NCBI GenBank assembly: GCA_903889815.1
Contig: CAISYX010000402.1
Span: forward strand, 1 to 6,466
From: an uncultured Gammaproteobacteria bacterium
GTDB lineage: Bacteria; Pseudomonadota; Gammaproteobacteria; Pseudomonadales; Pseudohongiellaceae
Reading direction: 5' to 3'
Length of the DNA: 6,466 nucleotides
Every line of letters starts with the position of its first letter. Positions within the stretch are counted from its first letter, which is position 1. Positions 1 through 6,387 of this stretch are shown piece after piece. A model generated the notes under the pieces. That model saw nothing but the letters and a program-made list of their open reading frames with translations. It was not told where the DNA came from and did not search any database. Made by a program: the position numbers and the translations under genes.

Positions 1-653
1 AAGGGAATATAGACGCTGTCCCGGGTGGTGCCCGGCATGTCGAAAACCACCACGCGCTCTTCCCCAAGCATGCGGTTCACAAGCGTGGACTTGCCGACAT
101 TCGGTCGGCCGGAGATGGCAATCTTGATGCCGGTCTGCGCGGCGGGCGACAGTGGCTCGTCCTGGGGAAACTGCGCCAGCACGTCGTCGATCATCTTGCG
201 GACGCCGCGCCCCTGACTGGCCGTCACCGGGAACACGCGCTGAATGCCCAGGCCGAAGAAGTCACCCATGGCCACATCTTCGTCAATGCCATCGACTTTG
301 TTGACGACAAGGCAGACGTTCTTCTGCTGCTTGCGCAAGTATTCCACGATGTGGGTGTCACCCGGCGTCAGGCCAGCGCGGCCATCCACCAGCAGCAATA
401 CGCAATCGGCTTCCTCAATGGCAAGCAAGGACTGCGACGCCATTTCGAAGTCGATCCCCTCTTCCTCGCCCGACAGCCCGCCCGTGTCGATGACAATGAA
501 GGGGCGGTCGGCAATGCGCCCTTCGCCATACTGTCGGTCGCGGGTCAGTCCCGGCAGGTCGGCCACAAGGGCATCCCGGCTGCGGGTCAAACGGTTGAAA
601 AGCGTGGATTTGCCAACGTTGGGTCTGCCAACGAGGGCCAGGACAGGTCTCAT
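1..653 (-). CDS. der: Ribosome-assembly GTPase Der (EngA), 3' end missing
   Basis: Der is a cytoplasmic GTPase with two tandem G domains that acts in maturation of the 50S ribosomal subunit. The window holds the first 217 codons (the family is usually about 440-500 aa), and the gene runs off the left edge. Domain 1 shows the P-loop GRPNVGKST at residues 9-17, PGLTRD as switch I, DTGG at 56-59 and NKVD at 118-121. Domain 2 starts its P-loop GRPNVGKST at residue 182 and continues through GEERVVVFDMPGTTRDS before the cut. Two identical P-loops in one protein are diagnostic for Der. The linker between the domains (about residues 163-174) is short and lacks the long acidic stretch I recall from the E. 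coli protein. The ATG at 651-653 places the P-loop at the usual distance from the N-terminus, but the upstream SD is weak. The gene lies 56 bp after bamB, the usual neighbour. Confidence 0.97.
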   Translation of the reverse strand, partial: MRPVLALVGRPNVGKSTLFNRLTRSRDALVADLPGLTRDRQYGEGRIADRPFIVIDTGGLSGEEEGIDFEMASQSLLAIEEADCVLLLVDGRAGLTPGDTHIVEYLRKQQKNVCLVVNKVDGIDEDVAMGDFFGLGIQRVFPVTASQGRGVRKMIDDVLAQFPQDEPLSPAAQTGIKIAISGRPNVGKSTLVNRMLGEERVVVFDMPGTTRDSVYIP

Positions 654-709
654 AAAATTACCATTGCTTGCTGTGGTCGCGGCGCGGCGCCGGTCGGGGC
701 CGGCAGGAC

Positions 710-1942
710 TTAGCGGATAGAGTAGGCAGTCAGTTGACCGCTGTTGCCGTAGACGTAGATCGTGTCATTGTCAATGACCAGCGGCGCACGTACGCCATCG
801 CCATCCACATTCACGCGGCTCACGAAGTGTCCGTCAACCTGGGAGAGCAGATGGAGCCAGCCTTCGAAGTCGGCGACGGCGACGTAATTGCCGAGGGTTC
901 TGGGCGCAGTCACCGACCGCAGGCGCAGAGCCTTGCTCTCCCAGACCACCTCATCGGTGTTGTTGCGCAGGGCGATCACATGACTCTCATCGTTTGTGTA
1001 ATACAGATTGCCGAATCCCTGGGCAATACCCTGATAGCTTGACGCCTCAATGCCCCACACAATCCGGCCGGATTGCACATCGAAAGCCATCAGATTGCCT
1101 TGATAGCTGCTTGCATAGACGGTATTGCCCACCAGCAGCAGATCGCCATCGACGTCGATGACGCGTTCGATGTCGTAACGACCCTGTGGAATCGCAACGC
1201 GCTCTTCCCACAACAGAAACCCGTTGCTGGCGTTGACCGCCGCCACCATGCCGTTGGCGAAGCCAGCGATCACGACAGTTCCTGCAATGACAGGCTTGCT
1301 GCTGCCACGCAGCGTCAGGTCAGGAATGGTGGTCTCATAAATCCATGCCTGCTCTCCGGTCACCGCATTCAATCCGATCAGCTTGCCATCGACAGTCTGC
1401 AGCACCACGATCGCGCCGTTGGTCTGCGGCGCCGACACCACTTCACTGGTCACAGAAGACTTCCACAATTGACGCCCGGAAATCTGGTCCAGTGCGATGA
1501 CTTCAGCTTCGCGTGTGCCGACCAGCACCATGCCGGAACCAGCTCCTACGCCACCGGAAATCTCGACATCTTCCATGCGCTCGCGCCAGACCACGTCACC
1601 GGTGGCAAGCTCGATGGCCACCACAGTGCCGTTGGCAGCAGCAGCATAGATGAATTCGCGGTCTATGGCCGGCGCGAGCGTGTTGTAGTAATCGCCCTGC
1701 CCATCGCCGACATTGACGCTCCAGCGGCGGTTCAGCCGCAGCTCCTGATCAAAGTCAACCAGCTCAGTGGGCTGCTCTACGTCGTCGTCACCGAACATGC
1801 TGGTGATTGGCTCCAGCACGCTGCAGGCGCTCAGCCCCAACAGCAGGGCGACAAGGCCGGCGCGGCGCAGCAGGCTGCCCGAGGGAAACCACGACGCCGA
1901 AGCGTCCTGTGCGAACGTCGCGGGGGAGACGACTGCTTTCAT
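710..1942 (-). CDS. bamB: Outer-membrane assembly lipoprotein BamB (YfgL)
   Basis: BamB is a lipoprotein on the inner face of the outer membrane. It binds BamA in the BAM complex, which inserts beta-barrel proteins. The protein is 410 aa. A hydrophobic stretch (about 28-39) ends in the lipobox LSAC, with Cys40 as the predicted lipidated residue. Ser41 at +2 agrees with outer-membrane sorting. The mature part is built of PQQ-like propeller blades, recognisable by repeated xTG/SGxxxW strands: TGDVVW (114-119), SGRQLW (155-160), TGEQAW (195-200), NGFLLW (240-245) and SGRIVW (291-296). Segments LTLRG (209-213) and IDVDGD (262-267) match the E. coli regions reported to contact BamA. The n-region before the hydrophobic core is long, at 27 residues, and I find no in-frame ATG or GTG closer to it. 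The ATG at 1942 has AAGGA motifs upstream. The stop is TAA. The gene follows yfgM by 13 bp. Confidence 0.96.
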   Translation of the reverse strand: MKAVVSPATFAQDASASWFPSGSLLRRAGLVALLLGLSACSVLEPITSMFGDDDVEQPTELVDFDQELRLNRRWSVNVGDGQGDYYNTLAPAIDREFIYAAAANGTVVAIELATGDVVWRERMEDVEISGGVGAGSGMVLVGTREAEVIALDQISGRQLWKSSVTSEVVSAPQTNGAIVVLQTVDGKLIGLNAVTGEQAWIYETTIPDLTLRGSSKPVIAGTVVIAGFANGMVAAVNASNGFLLWEERVAIPQGRYDIERVIDVDGDLLLVGNTVYASSYQGNLMAFDVQSGRIVWGIEASSYQGIAQGFGNLYYTNDESHVIALRNNTDEVVWESKALRLRSVTAPRTLGNYVAVADFEGWLHLLSQVDGHFVSRVNVDGDGVRAPLVIDNDTIYVYGNSGQLTAYSIR

Positions 1943-1945
1943 AAA

Positions 1946-1957
1946 TCCTTGTTCCTT
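1946..1957 (-). promoter_or_regulatory. bamB ribosome binding site, doubled AAGGA
   Basis: Read on the minus strand, two AAGGA motifs lie 10 nt (1953-1957) and 3 nt (1946-1950) before the bamB ATG. The first overlaps the yfgM TAA stop codon, so ribosomes finishing yfgM cover the bamB initiation site. This suggests coupled translation and supports the ATG at 1942 despite the unusually long signal-peptide n-region it implies. Confidence 0.6.
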
Positions 1958-2624
1958 AACTGCCCAGAGCGAGATCGTCGATTTTCATTTGCAGCGTGGT
2001 GCTGGTGGAACCGGACTGCAGGGCTGCCTGATAGGAGGCTTGCGCCTCAGTCAACTGCCCAAGGGCCACCAGAACATCGCCGCGAATTTCGGCATGTTCG
2101 GCTTCAAAGGCACCAGGTACTACAGTGTCGAGCAGCGCAAGCGCACGCGCCGCATCTTCTTTTGCCAGGATGACACGCGCCAGGCGCAGCTGAGCGGTAA
2201 TGATCAGGGACTCGTCTGTCGAGCCGAAAAGCCCCGAGCGGGTATTGTCGAGCAGCCATTGCAGTTCGGTTTCGGCGGTTTGGAGATCGTTCGCCTCGAC
2301 GGCCAGACGGCCACCGAAGAGCGCACCGAACAAGGCATAAGAAGTATCAGCATGTTCGGTCTTGAGCTGCTGGATAAGCGTCTGTGCTGAGGCTCGCGCT
2401 TCGTCGGTCAGGGCCACGCCCGGTCCGAGCACCACGGTGGTGCCCAGTTCCTCAAAAAGGTCGGAGGCCTCTGAGGATTCAACGACCTGCATGCTCTGCC
2501 ACTGCACCCAACCGAAATACCCCACCGCAAAAATCACGACACCGAGCAGGATGGACTTGCCGCTCTCGTTCCACCAGCGCTTGAGGGAGTCCAGGGTTTC
2601 TTCTTCTTCGGTACTGAGTGCCAC
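1956..2624 (-). CDS. yfgM: YfgM, membrane-anchored TPR-like periplasmic chaperone-network protein
   Basis: YfgM is an inner-membrane protein with one N-terminal membrane helix and a periplasmic tetratricopeptide-like domain. In E. coli it associates with the SecYEG translocon and the chaperone PpiD. This copy is 222 aa (E. coli about 206). An acidic start with EEEETLDSLKRWW is followed by a membrane segment at about 24-41. TPR-like helical pairs follow at about 96-127 and 141-202, with LRLARVILA (146-154) and IRGDVLVALG (180-189). The C-terminal LQMKIDDL (211-218) matches the conserved family ending. The start codon is GTG at 2622-2624, chosen because AGGAG lies 6 nt upstream and the encoded N-terminus aligns with the family. 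It lies between hisS and bamB, as in other Gammaproteobacteria. The roughly 110-bp gap from hisS is wider than elsewhere in this cluster. Confidence 0.93.
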   Translation of the reverse strand: MALSTEEEETLDSLKRWWNESGKSILLGVVIFAVGYFGWVQWQSMQVVESSEASDLFEELGTTVVLGPGVALTDEARASAQTLIQQLKTEHADTSYALFGALFGGRLAVEANDLQTAETELQWLLDNTRSGLFGSTDESLIITAQLRLARVILAKEDAARALALLDTVVPGAFEAEHAEIRGDVLVALGQLTEAQASYQAALQSGSTSTTLQMKIDDLALGS

Positions 2625-2630
2625 GTGTAG

Positions 2631-2635
2631 CTCCT
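2631..2635 (-). promoter_or_regulatory. yfgM Shine-Dalgarno AGGAG
   Basis: AGGAG on the minus strand lies 6 nt before the GTG start of yfgM. It is the strongest SD in the window and decides the choice of a GTG start. Confidence 0.75.
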
Positions 2636-2695
2636 GATTCTGTGATGCCGTTAATCTTGTTCTTCGTGTCTGTTTACGCGTAATAGCGCCGCCGT

Positions 2696-2730
2696 GCCGC
2701 CGGGTAGGGCATCCTGAATTAGCCGCCGGG
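2696..2730 (-). repeat. 9-bp direct repeat in the hisS-yfgM gap
   Basis: The 9-mer CCCGGCGGC (minus-strand reading) occurs at 2722-2730 and again at 2696-2704, 26 bp apart start to start. No function is recognised. In GC-rich DNA such a repeat can arise by chance. Confidence 0.35.
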
Positions 2731-2739
2731 CGCTGTCAA
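2711..2739 (-). promoter_or_regulatory. Candidate sigma70 promoter upstream of yfgM
   Basis: On the minus strand a perfect TTGACA (2734-2739), overlapping the last base pairs of hisS, is followed after 17 bp by CAGGAT (2711-2716). CAGGAT matches TATAAT at three of six positions, including the key second A and final T. A start site near 2704 would give a leader of about 80 nt before the yfgM GTG. The -35 and spacing are ideal but the -10 is weak, so this is only a candidate for an internal promoter for yfgM-bamB. Confidence 0.3.
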
Positions 2740-2744
2740 GCGCC
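2729..2744 (-). other. Small hairpin spanning the hisS stop codon
   Basis: The minus strand reads GGCGCT-TGAC-AGCGCC, a perfect 6-bp stem with a 4-nt loop. The loop holds most of the TGA stop of hisS. No T-run follows, so it does not look like an intrinsic terminator. It might slow RNA decay or modulate readthrough, or be incidental. Confidence 0.35.
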
Positions 2745-4016
2745 GGAAATCAGCCTCTGCAGCCCATCAGCTGCGTCTTCACAGCGGAATATCATTGCCG
2801 GCGTGTCGTCTGCCAGGCGTCGCACCTTGACTTGCGCAAAGCCCTGCTCCGATGCTTCCAGTACAAGTACCAGACCGGCTCCAGCGTTGAATGCCTTCTT
2901 CAATTGGTTGCTGACTTTGCCGCCGCCGCAATTGAGCTGGACTCGCAGGGAAGGCAGGCGATCACGAAGTGTTTCAGCCAACGCCATCGCCTGCGGGCCG
3001 AAACCGTCTCCCACTGCGATGAAGACATCCAGCTCCTGGCCAATCCCAGAGGGCAGAGTGGCAGTTTCCTGCAGCAGCAGCACCAGACGTTCAACGCCCA
3101 TGGCGAAACCAACAGCCGGGGTGCCACGCCCTCCCAGTTGGGCCACCAGCCCGTCGTATCGGCCACCAGCGCAAACAGTGCCCTGAGCGCCAAGGGCATC
3201 AGTGATCCACTCGAACACCATGTTGTTGTAGTAGTCCAGGCCTCGCACCAGACGGGGGTTTACCGCGAAAACGATGCGGGCCTCGCGCAGCAGAGTCTGC
3301 AGTGCTTCGAAATGTGAACGGGTGTCGCTGCTGGTGTAATCCGCCAGCAATGGCGCGTTGGCCAGAATCGCCTGAGTCGAGGGCACCTTGCTGTCGAGAA
3401 TGCGCAGAGGGTTGCTGGCAAGGCGGCGCCGACTGTCATCGTCGAGAGCGGCTTCATGACTGCGCAGGTAAGCAATCAAGGCTTCGCCATATTCGCGACG
3501 GTCGGTCGAAGTGCCGATGTTGTTGATCTCCAGGCGCAGATGGGCGCCAAGTCCCAGCTCTTTCCAGAGGCGGGCTGACAGCAGGATGACCTCGGCGTCG
3601 ATGTCAGGCCCGGCCATGCCATAGGCCTCCACGCCAATCTGGTGGAACTGGCGGTAGCGTCCCTTTTGAGGACGTTCGTAGCGGAACATCGGCCCCTTGT
3701 ACCAGAGTCGCTGCTGCTGATTGTAGAGCAGGCCGTGCTCTTCGGCGGCGCGTACACAACCCGCTGTGCCCTCCGGGCGCAGGCTGAGATTCTCGCCGTT
3801 GCGATCGTCAAAGCTGTACATTTCCTTCTCGACGATATCGGTGACTTCACCAATCGAGCGCTTGAACAGCTGCGTCTGTTCCAGCACCGGAAAGCGCAAT
3901 TCCCGATAGGAATAGCGTTGCAGCACGCGCTGCACGGTGCTTTCGAGGTATTGCCACACCGGCGTTTCGCCGGGGAGGATATCGTTCATCCCCCTGATTG
4001 CCTGAATCTTGTTCAT
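2736..4016 (-). CDS. hisS: Histidine--tRNA ligase (HisRS)
   Basis: HisRS is a cytoplasmic class II synthetase that activates histidine with ATP and charges tRNA-His, working as a dimer. The protein is 426 aa, against about 424 in E. coli, so it is full length. The N-terminus NKIQAIRGMNDILPGE is the family signature. Class II motif 1 lies near 40-60. Motif 2 runs from GPMFRYERPQKGRYRQF (108-124). The HisRS-specific elements are LVRGLDYY (256-263), with the catalytic Arg at 258, and AGGRYDGL (283-290). Motif 3 is AVGFAMGVERL (301-311). The C-terminal anticodon-binding domain covers about 328-426 and contains NCGGGKVSNQLKKA (362-375). All expected active-site motifs are intact. The ATG at 4014-4016 has only a weak SD, but the N-terminus aligns with the family. 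It follows ispG by 48 bp, where I see only a short GC palindrome and no terminator. Confidence 0.98.
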   Translation of the reverse strand: MNKIQAIRGMNDILPGETPVWQYLESTVQRVLQRYSYRELRFPVLEQTQLFKRSIGEVTDIVEKEMYSFDDRNGENLSLRPEGTAGCVRAAEEHGLLYNQQQRLWYKGPMFRYERPQKGRYRQFHQIGVEAYGMAGPDIDAEVILLSARLWKELGLGAHLRLEINNIGTSTDRREYGEALIAYLRSHEAALDDDSRRRLASNPLRILDSKVPSTQAILANAPLLADYTSSDTRSHFEALQTLLREARIVFAVNPRLVRGLDYYNNMVFEWITDALGAQGTVCAGGRYDGLVAQLGGRGTPAVGFAMGVERLVLLLQETATLPSGIGQELDVFIAVGDGFGPQAMALAETLRDRLPSLRVQLNCGGGKVSNQLKKAFNAGAGLVLVLEASEQGFAQVKVRRLADDTPAMIFRCEDAADGLQRLISGA

Positions 4017-4064
4017 AATCTGCTACGTTCGAAATTCGTCTGAAGTGCCAGCCGGCCGGGAGTA

Positions 4065-5198
4065 TCAGCCAACGGCAATGATGTTCTGGCGCGCTGCTTC
4101 CCGCGCCGCTTCGCTGGCGAGCTTCTGTGCCACCCGGGCGCGGACCATGACTTCAAGTTCATCCACCAGGCGCTCGTTGTCGATCTTGTGGTGCGGCTTG
4201 CCTTCCACATACACCAGGTTGCTTGGGCTGGCTCCCGTCAAACCGATCTCAGCCACTTTCGCCTCTCCCGGTCCGTTGACGATGCAGCCGATCACGGCCA
4301 CATCCACCGGGGTAATGATGTCCTCGAGGCGGGCTTCCAACTGGTTGACCACGCTGATGACATCGAAATTCTGCCGCGAACAGCTTGGACAGGCGACAAG
4401 ATTCACGCCCTTGCTGCGGATGCCCAGGCTCTTGAGGATGTCGAAGCCCACCTTTATCTCTTCCACCGGGTCCGCTGCCAGCGAGATGCGGATGGTGTCG
4501 CCAATGCCTTCCATCAGCAAGGCGCCAAGCCCGATCGCTGACTTGACAGTACCGGAGCGCAGGCCGCCGGCTTCCGTAATGCCCAGGTGCAGCGGCTGGT
4601 CAATCTGCCCCGCCAGCTTGCGATAGGCCTGCAGGGTCATGAATATCTCGGACGCTTTGAGGCTGATCTTGAAATTCTGGAAATCGTATTTGTCGAGAAT
4701 GTCGATCTGCGTCAAGGCCGACTCAACCATGGCATCGGCGTTGGGCTCTTCATATTTGCGCAGCAGCACCTTGCCCAGCGAGCCAGCGTTGACGCCGATG
4801 CGCAGGGGGATGCCTTTATCTTTGGCGGCGTCGATGACAGCACGGATCTTCTTCTCGCTGCCGATATTGCCCGGATTGATGCGCAGGCAGTCAACGCCGT
4901 ATTCGGCCACTTTCAAGGCAATCTTGTAGTCGAAATGGATATCGGCCACCAACGGCACATTCACCTGACGGCGAATCTCGCGGAACGCATCGGCGGCTTC
5001 CATGGTCGGCACGGAGACGCGGACGATGTCGGCGCCCGCGCGCTCCAACCGCTGAATCTGCTCCACGGTGGCGGCAACATCACAGGTTTCGGTGTTGGTC
5101 ATGCTTTGCACACTGATTGGCGCATCGCCCCCAACCGGGACTTTGCCAACCATGATCTGACGGCTCTTGCGACGCGGAATGACGGTATGTGAACTCAT
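4065..5198 (-). CDS. ispG: 4-hydroxy-3-methylbut-2-en-1-yl diphosphate synthase (IspG/GcpE)
   Basis: IspG is the [4Fe-4S] enzyme of the MEP isoprenoid pathway that reductively converts MEcPP to HMBPP, the step before IspH. It is cytoplasmic. From the ATG at 5196-5198 the protein is 377 aa. The N-terminal TIM-barrel domain includes RRKSRQI (9-15), VQSMTNT (30-36), VADIHFDY (84-91), RINPGNIG (106-113) and RIGVNAGSL (133-141). The C-terminal cluster domain has Cys270, Cys273 and Cys305 plus Glu312 as ligands, within ACPSCSRQ and GCIVNGPGEA. These numbers equal those I recall for E. coli, which supports this start. An in-frame TTG at 5214-5216 would add six residues and overlap rodZ, but it has no SD. 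The chosen ATG has only a weak GAG upstream and lies 7 bp after the rodZ stop, so coupled initiation is likely. Confidence 0.97.
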   Translation of the reverse strand: MSSHTVIPRRKSRQIMVGKVPVGGDAPISVQSMTNTETCDVAATVEQIQRLERAGADIVRVSVPTMEAADAFREIRRQVNVPLVADIHFDYKIALKVAEYGVDCLRINPGNIGSEKKIRAVIDAAKDKGIPLRIGVNAGSLGKVLLRKYEEPNADAMVESALTQIDILDKYDFQNFKISLKASEIFMTLQAYRKLAGQIDQPLHLGITEAGGLRSGTVKSAIGLGALLMEGIGDTIRISLAADPVEEIKVGFDILKSLGIRSKGVNLVACPSCSRQNFDVISVVNQLEARLEDIITPVDVAVIGCIVNGPGEAKVAEIGLTGASPSNLVYVEGKPHHKIDNERLVDELEVMVRARVAQKLASEAAREAARQNIIAVG

Positions 5199-5209
5199 GA
5201 TCTGCTCAT
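5195..5209 (-). other. Four-codon mini-ORF bridging rodZ and ispG
   Basis: The minus strand reads ATG AGC AGA TCA TGA (M-S-R-S-stop). Its ATG overlaps the rodZ TGA in an ATGA, and its own TGA overlaps the ispG ATG in a second ATGA. This could relay terminating ribosomes from rodZ to ispG. Whether it is translated is unknown, and it has no clear SD of its own. It is recorded as a sequence arrangement, not as an established gene. Confidence 0.35.
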
Positions 5210-6387
5210 AACCCAATAGTAAGTCGTGCCGAATTGTCGATACGGATGCTCTCCGTGAACTCGATCCTCTTGCCGTTCAGATGCAGCTCGGCAGAGGACG
5301 CGTCACCCAGCAGCACATTGAAGGGCCCCGTGCCATTGACTTGCAGGCGGTCACCGGCCAGTCGGATATCGCGGTATATCTGTCGCGCGCTGCCATCGTC
5401 GATCTGTACCAGACTTTCGCCGGAGAACACGATCTCCACCACGTCCGGGCCACCCGCGTCCACACTGATCACCTGCGTATCGCTCGCAGGCACAGGTATG
5501 GCTGCTGCAGGCTGTGTCGCTGCCGGGACAGGGAACGTTGCCACAGGAGTAGCAGAAGGAGTAGCAGAAGGAGTGGAAGCTGGAGCAGATGCGGGGCTAG
5601 CCGCCGGGGTCGAATTCAAAGGAAGCGTTACAGGGGCTGTTGGAGTGCTGACAGGGACGGTGGCCGGGACGACTGCCGGCGTGGCGGCTGGGGACAGTTC
5701 GATGGCACGCGGCAGCCCGGTTACTGGACTGGCGGGCACCGCCACTGTCGGCGCCGCAATGACTGCGGCTGGCGTTGCTGGTGTGGCAGTGGGCGACGGC
5801 TGCAATTCAATGCCTGTCGATCTGTTTGTCGATATCGTGGCAAGTGTCGGCGCGTTGGTGCCGGCGTTCGAGCCTGGTGCAGCAGCAGAGACTGCCGGCG
5901 TGCTGACTGGAGCCGGTGTCGCGACGCCGCCAGTCTGAGGCGAGGCACCTGCTCCAAAATACCAAAGTGCCACGGCAATCACGACAAAGGCAACGCCAGA
6001 AACAGCAATCCACGGCAGATTGCGGTCGCGGCGGTGTCTGTTGCGCGTATATGTCGCTTCCTGCGCGTTGTTTTCGCGCTGCGCAATGTACTCGTTGAAT
6101 ACATTCACTATGACCGTTGGATCAAGCTTCAGGTAATTCGAATAGGCTCGGATGTAGCCGCGAATGAACACCACCCCCGGCAACTTGTCGTGGGCATCTG
6201 CTTCAAGCGCGCGCACGTAGTGCATGGTGATGTGCAGTTCTTCAGCCACCTGCTGGACCGTAAGGCCCAGCGCTTCGCGCTTGCGGCTCAACAACTGTCC
6301 TGGCGTGACCTCGGCGTCCTGGCCCTCGGGGGCTCCGGGTTCCGGGGGTTTGATGTCTTCGTTGTGGTTGCTTTCGTTACTGGTCAT
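5206..6387 (-). CDS. rodZ: Cell-shape protein RodZ (cytoskeletal HTH membrane protein)
   Basis: RodZ is a bitopic inner-membrane protein that links the MreB cytoskeleton to the elongasome and so maintains rod shape. This copy is 393 aa (E. coli 337). A cytoplasmic helix-turn-helix domain spans about 28-100: GQLLSRKREALGLTVQQVAEEL (two halves, 30-40 and 41-51), then FIRGYIRAYSNYL (74-86), the region that contacts MreB in characterised RodZ. A basic juxtamembrane stretch (RNRHRRDR, 115-122) precedes the membrane helix at about 124-145. A Pro/Ala/Thr/Ser-rich periplasmic linker covers about 148-305. The C-terminal beta-domain (about 306-393, DUF4115) includes GPFNVLLGDASSAEL (354-368). The linker accounts for most of the extra length. 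The ATG at 6385-6387 lies inside the last codons of pilF and has no SD, so translational coupling to pilF is likely. The stop is TGA. Confidence 0.95.
   Translation of the reverse strand: MTSNESNHNEDIKPPEPGAPEGQDAEVTPGQLLSRKREALGLTVQQVAEELHITMHYVRALEADAHDKLPGVVFIRGYIRAYSNYLKLDPTVIVNVFNEYIAQRENNAQEATYTRNRHRRDRNLPWIAVSGVAFVVIAVALWYFGAGASPQTGGVATPAPVSTPAVSAAAPGSNAGTNAPTLATISTNRSTGIELQPSPTATPATPAAVIAAPTVAVPASPVTGLPRAIELSPAATPAVVPATVPVSTPTAPVTLPLNSTPAASPASAPASTPSATPSATPVATFPVPAATQPAAAIPVPASDTQVISVDAGGPDVVEIVFSGESLVQIDDGSARQIYRDIRLAGDRLQVNGTGPFNVLLGDASSAELHLNGKRIEFTESIRIDNSARLTIGL
5545..5574 (-). repeat. 12-bp tandem repeat in the RodZ linker
   Basis: The plus-strand unit AGGAGTAGCAGA occurs twice exactly (5545-5556 and 5557-5568) and continues for a matching half unit to 5574. 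The period is four codons, so copy changes keep the frame. It encodes alternating TPSA units at about residues 272-281 of RodZ, in the low-complexity periplasmic linker. This is a likely slippage site for length variation between strains. Confidence 0.85.

Noticed and set aside
689..704. GC hairpin (GCCGG stem, 6-nt loop) between bamB and der as a terminator
   Set aside because: The stem is only 5 bp and no T-run follows on the minus strand. GC-rich intergenic DNA gives such stems by chance.
244..720. Plus-strand open frame of 158 codons at the left end
   Set aside because: It is antisense to der, whose P-loops and NKVD motif are intact. The Ser/Arg-rich translation resembles no protein I know.
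1073..2173. Plus-strand open frame of 366 codons opposite bamB and yfgM
   Set aside because: It is antisense to two clearly recognised genes, has no domain-like sequence, is rich in His/Gln/Arg as expected of a shadow frame, and has no credible SD. GC-rich coding DNA often leaves such frames open.
2674..2712. 12-codon minus-strand ORF (MPYPAARRRYYA) in the hisS-yfgM gap, as a possible leader peptide
   Set aside because: The AGGA is fused to the ATG with no spacer, and the ATG would lie inside the candidate -10. No His or other attenuator-like run is present.
4052..4059. CCGGCCGG palindrome in the ispG-hisS gap as an operator or terminator
   Set aside because: It is an 8-bp self-complementary GC string with no loop, T-run or flanking symmetry, and nothing ties it to regulation.
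5199..5216. TTG start for ispG, adding six residues
   Set aside because: It has no SD, overlaps rodZ, and would shift the Fe-S cysteines from the 270/273/305 numbering given by the ATG at 5198.
5234..5938. Plus-strand Gly/Ala/Val-rich open frame of 234 codons
   Set aside because: It is the complement of the Pro/Ala/Thr-rich RodZ linker. The low complexity of rodZ explains its length and composition.
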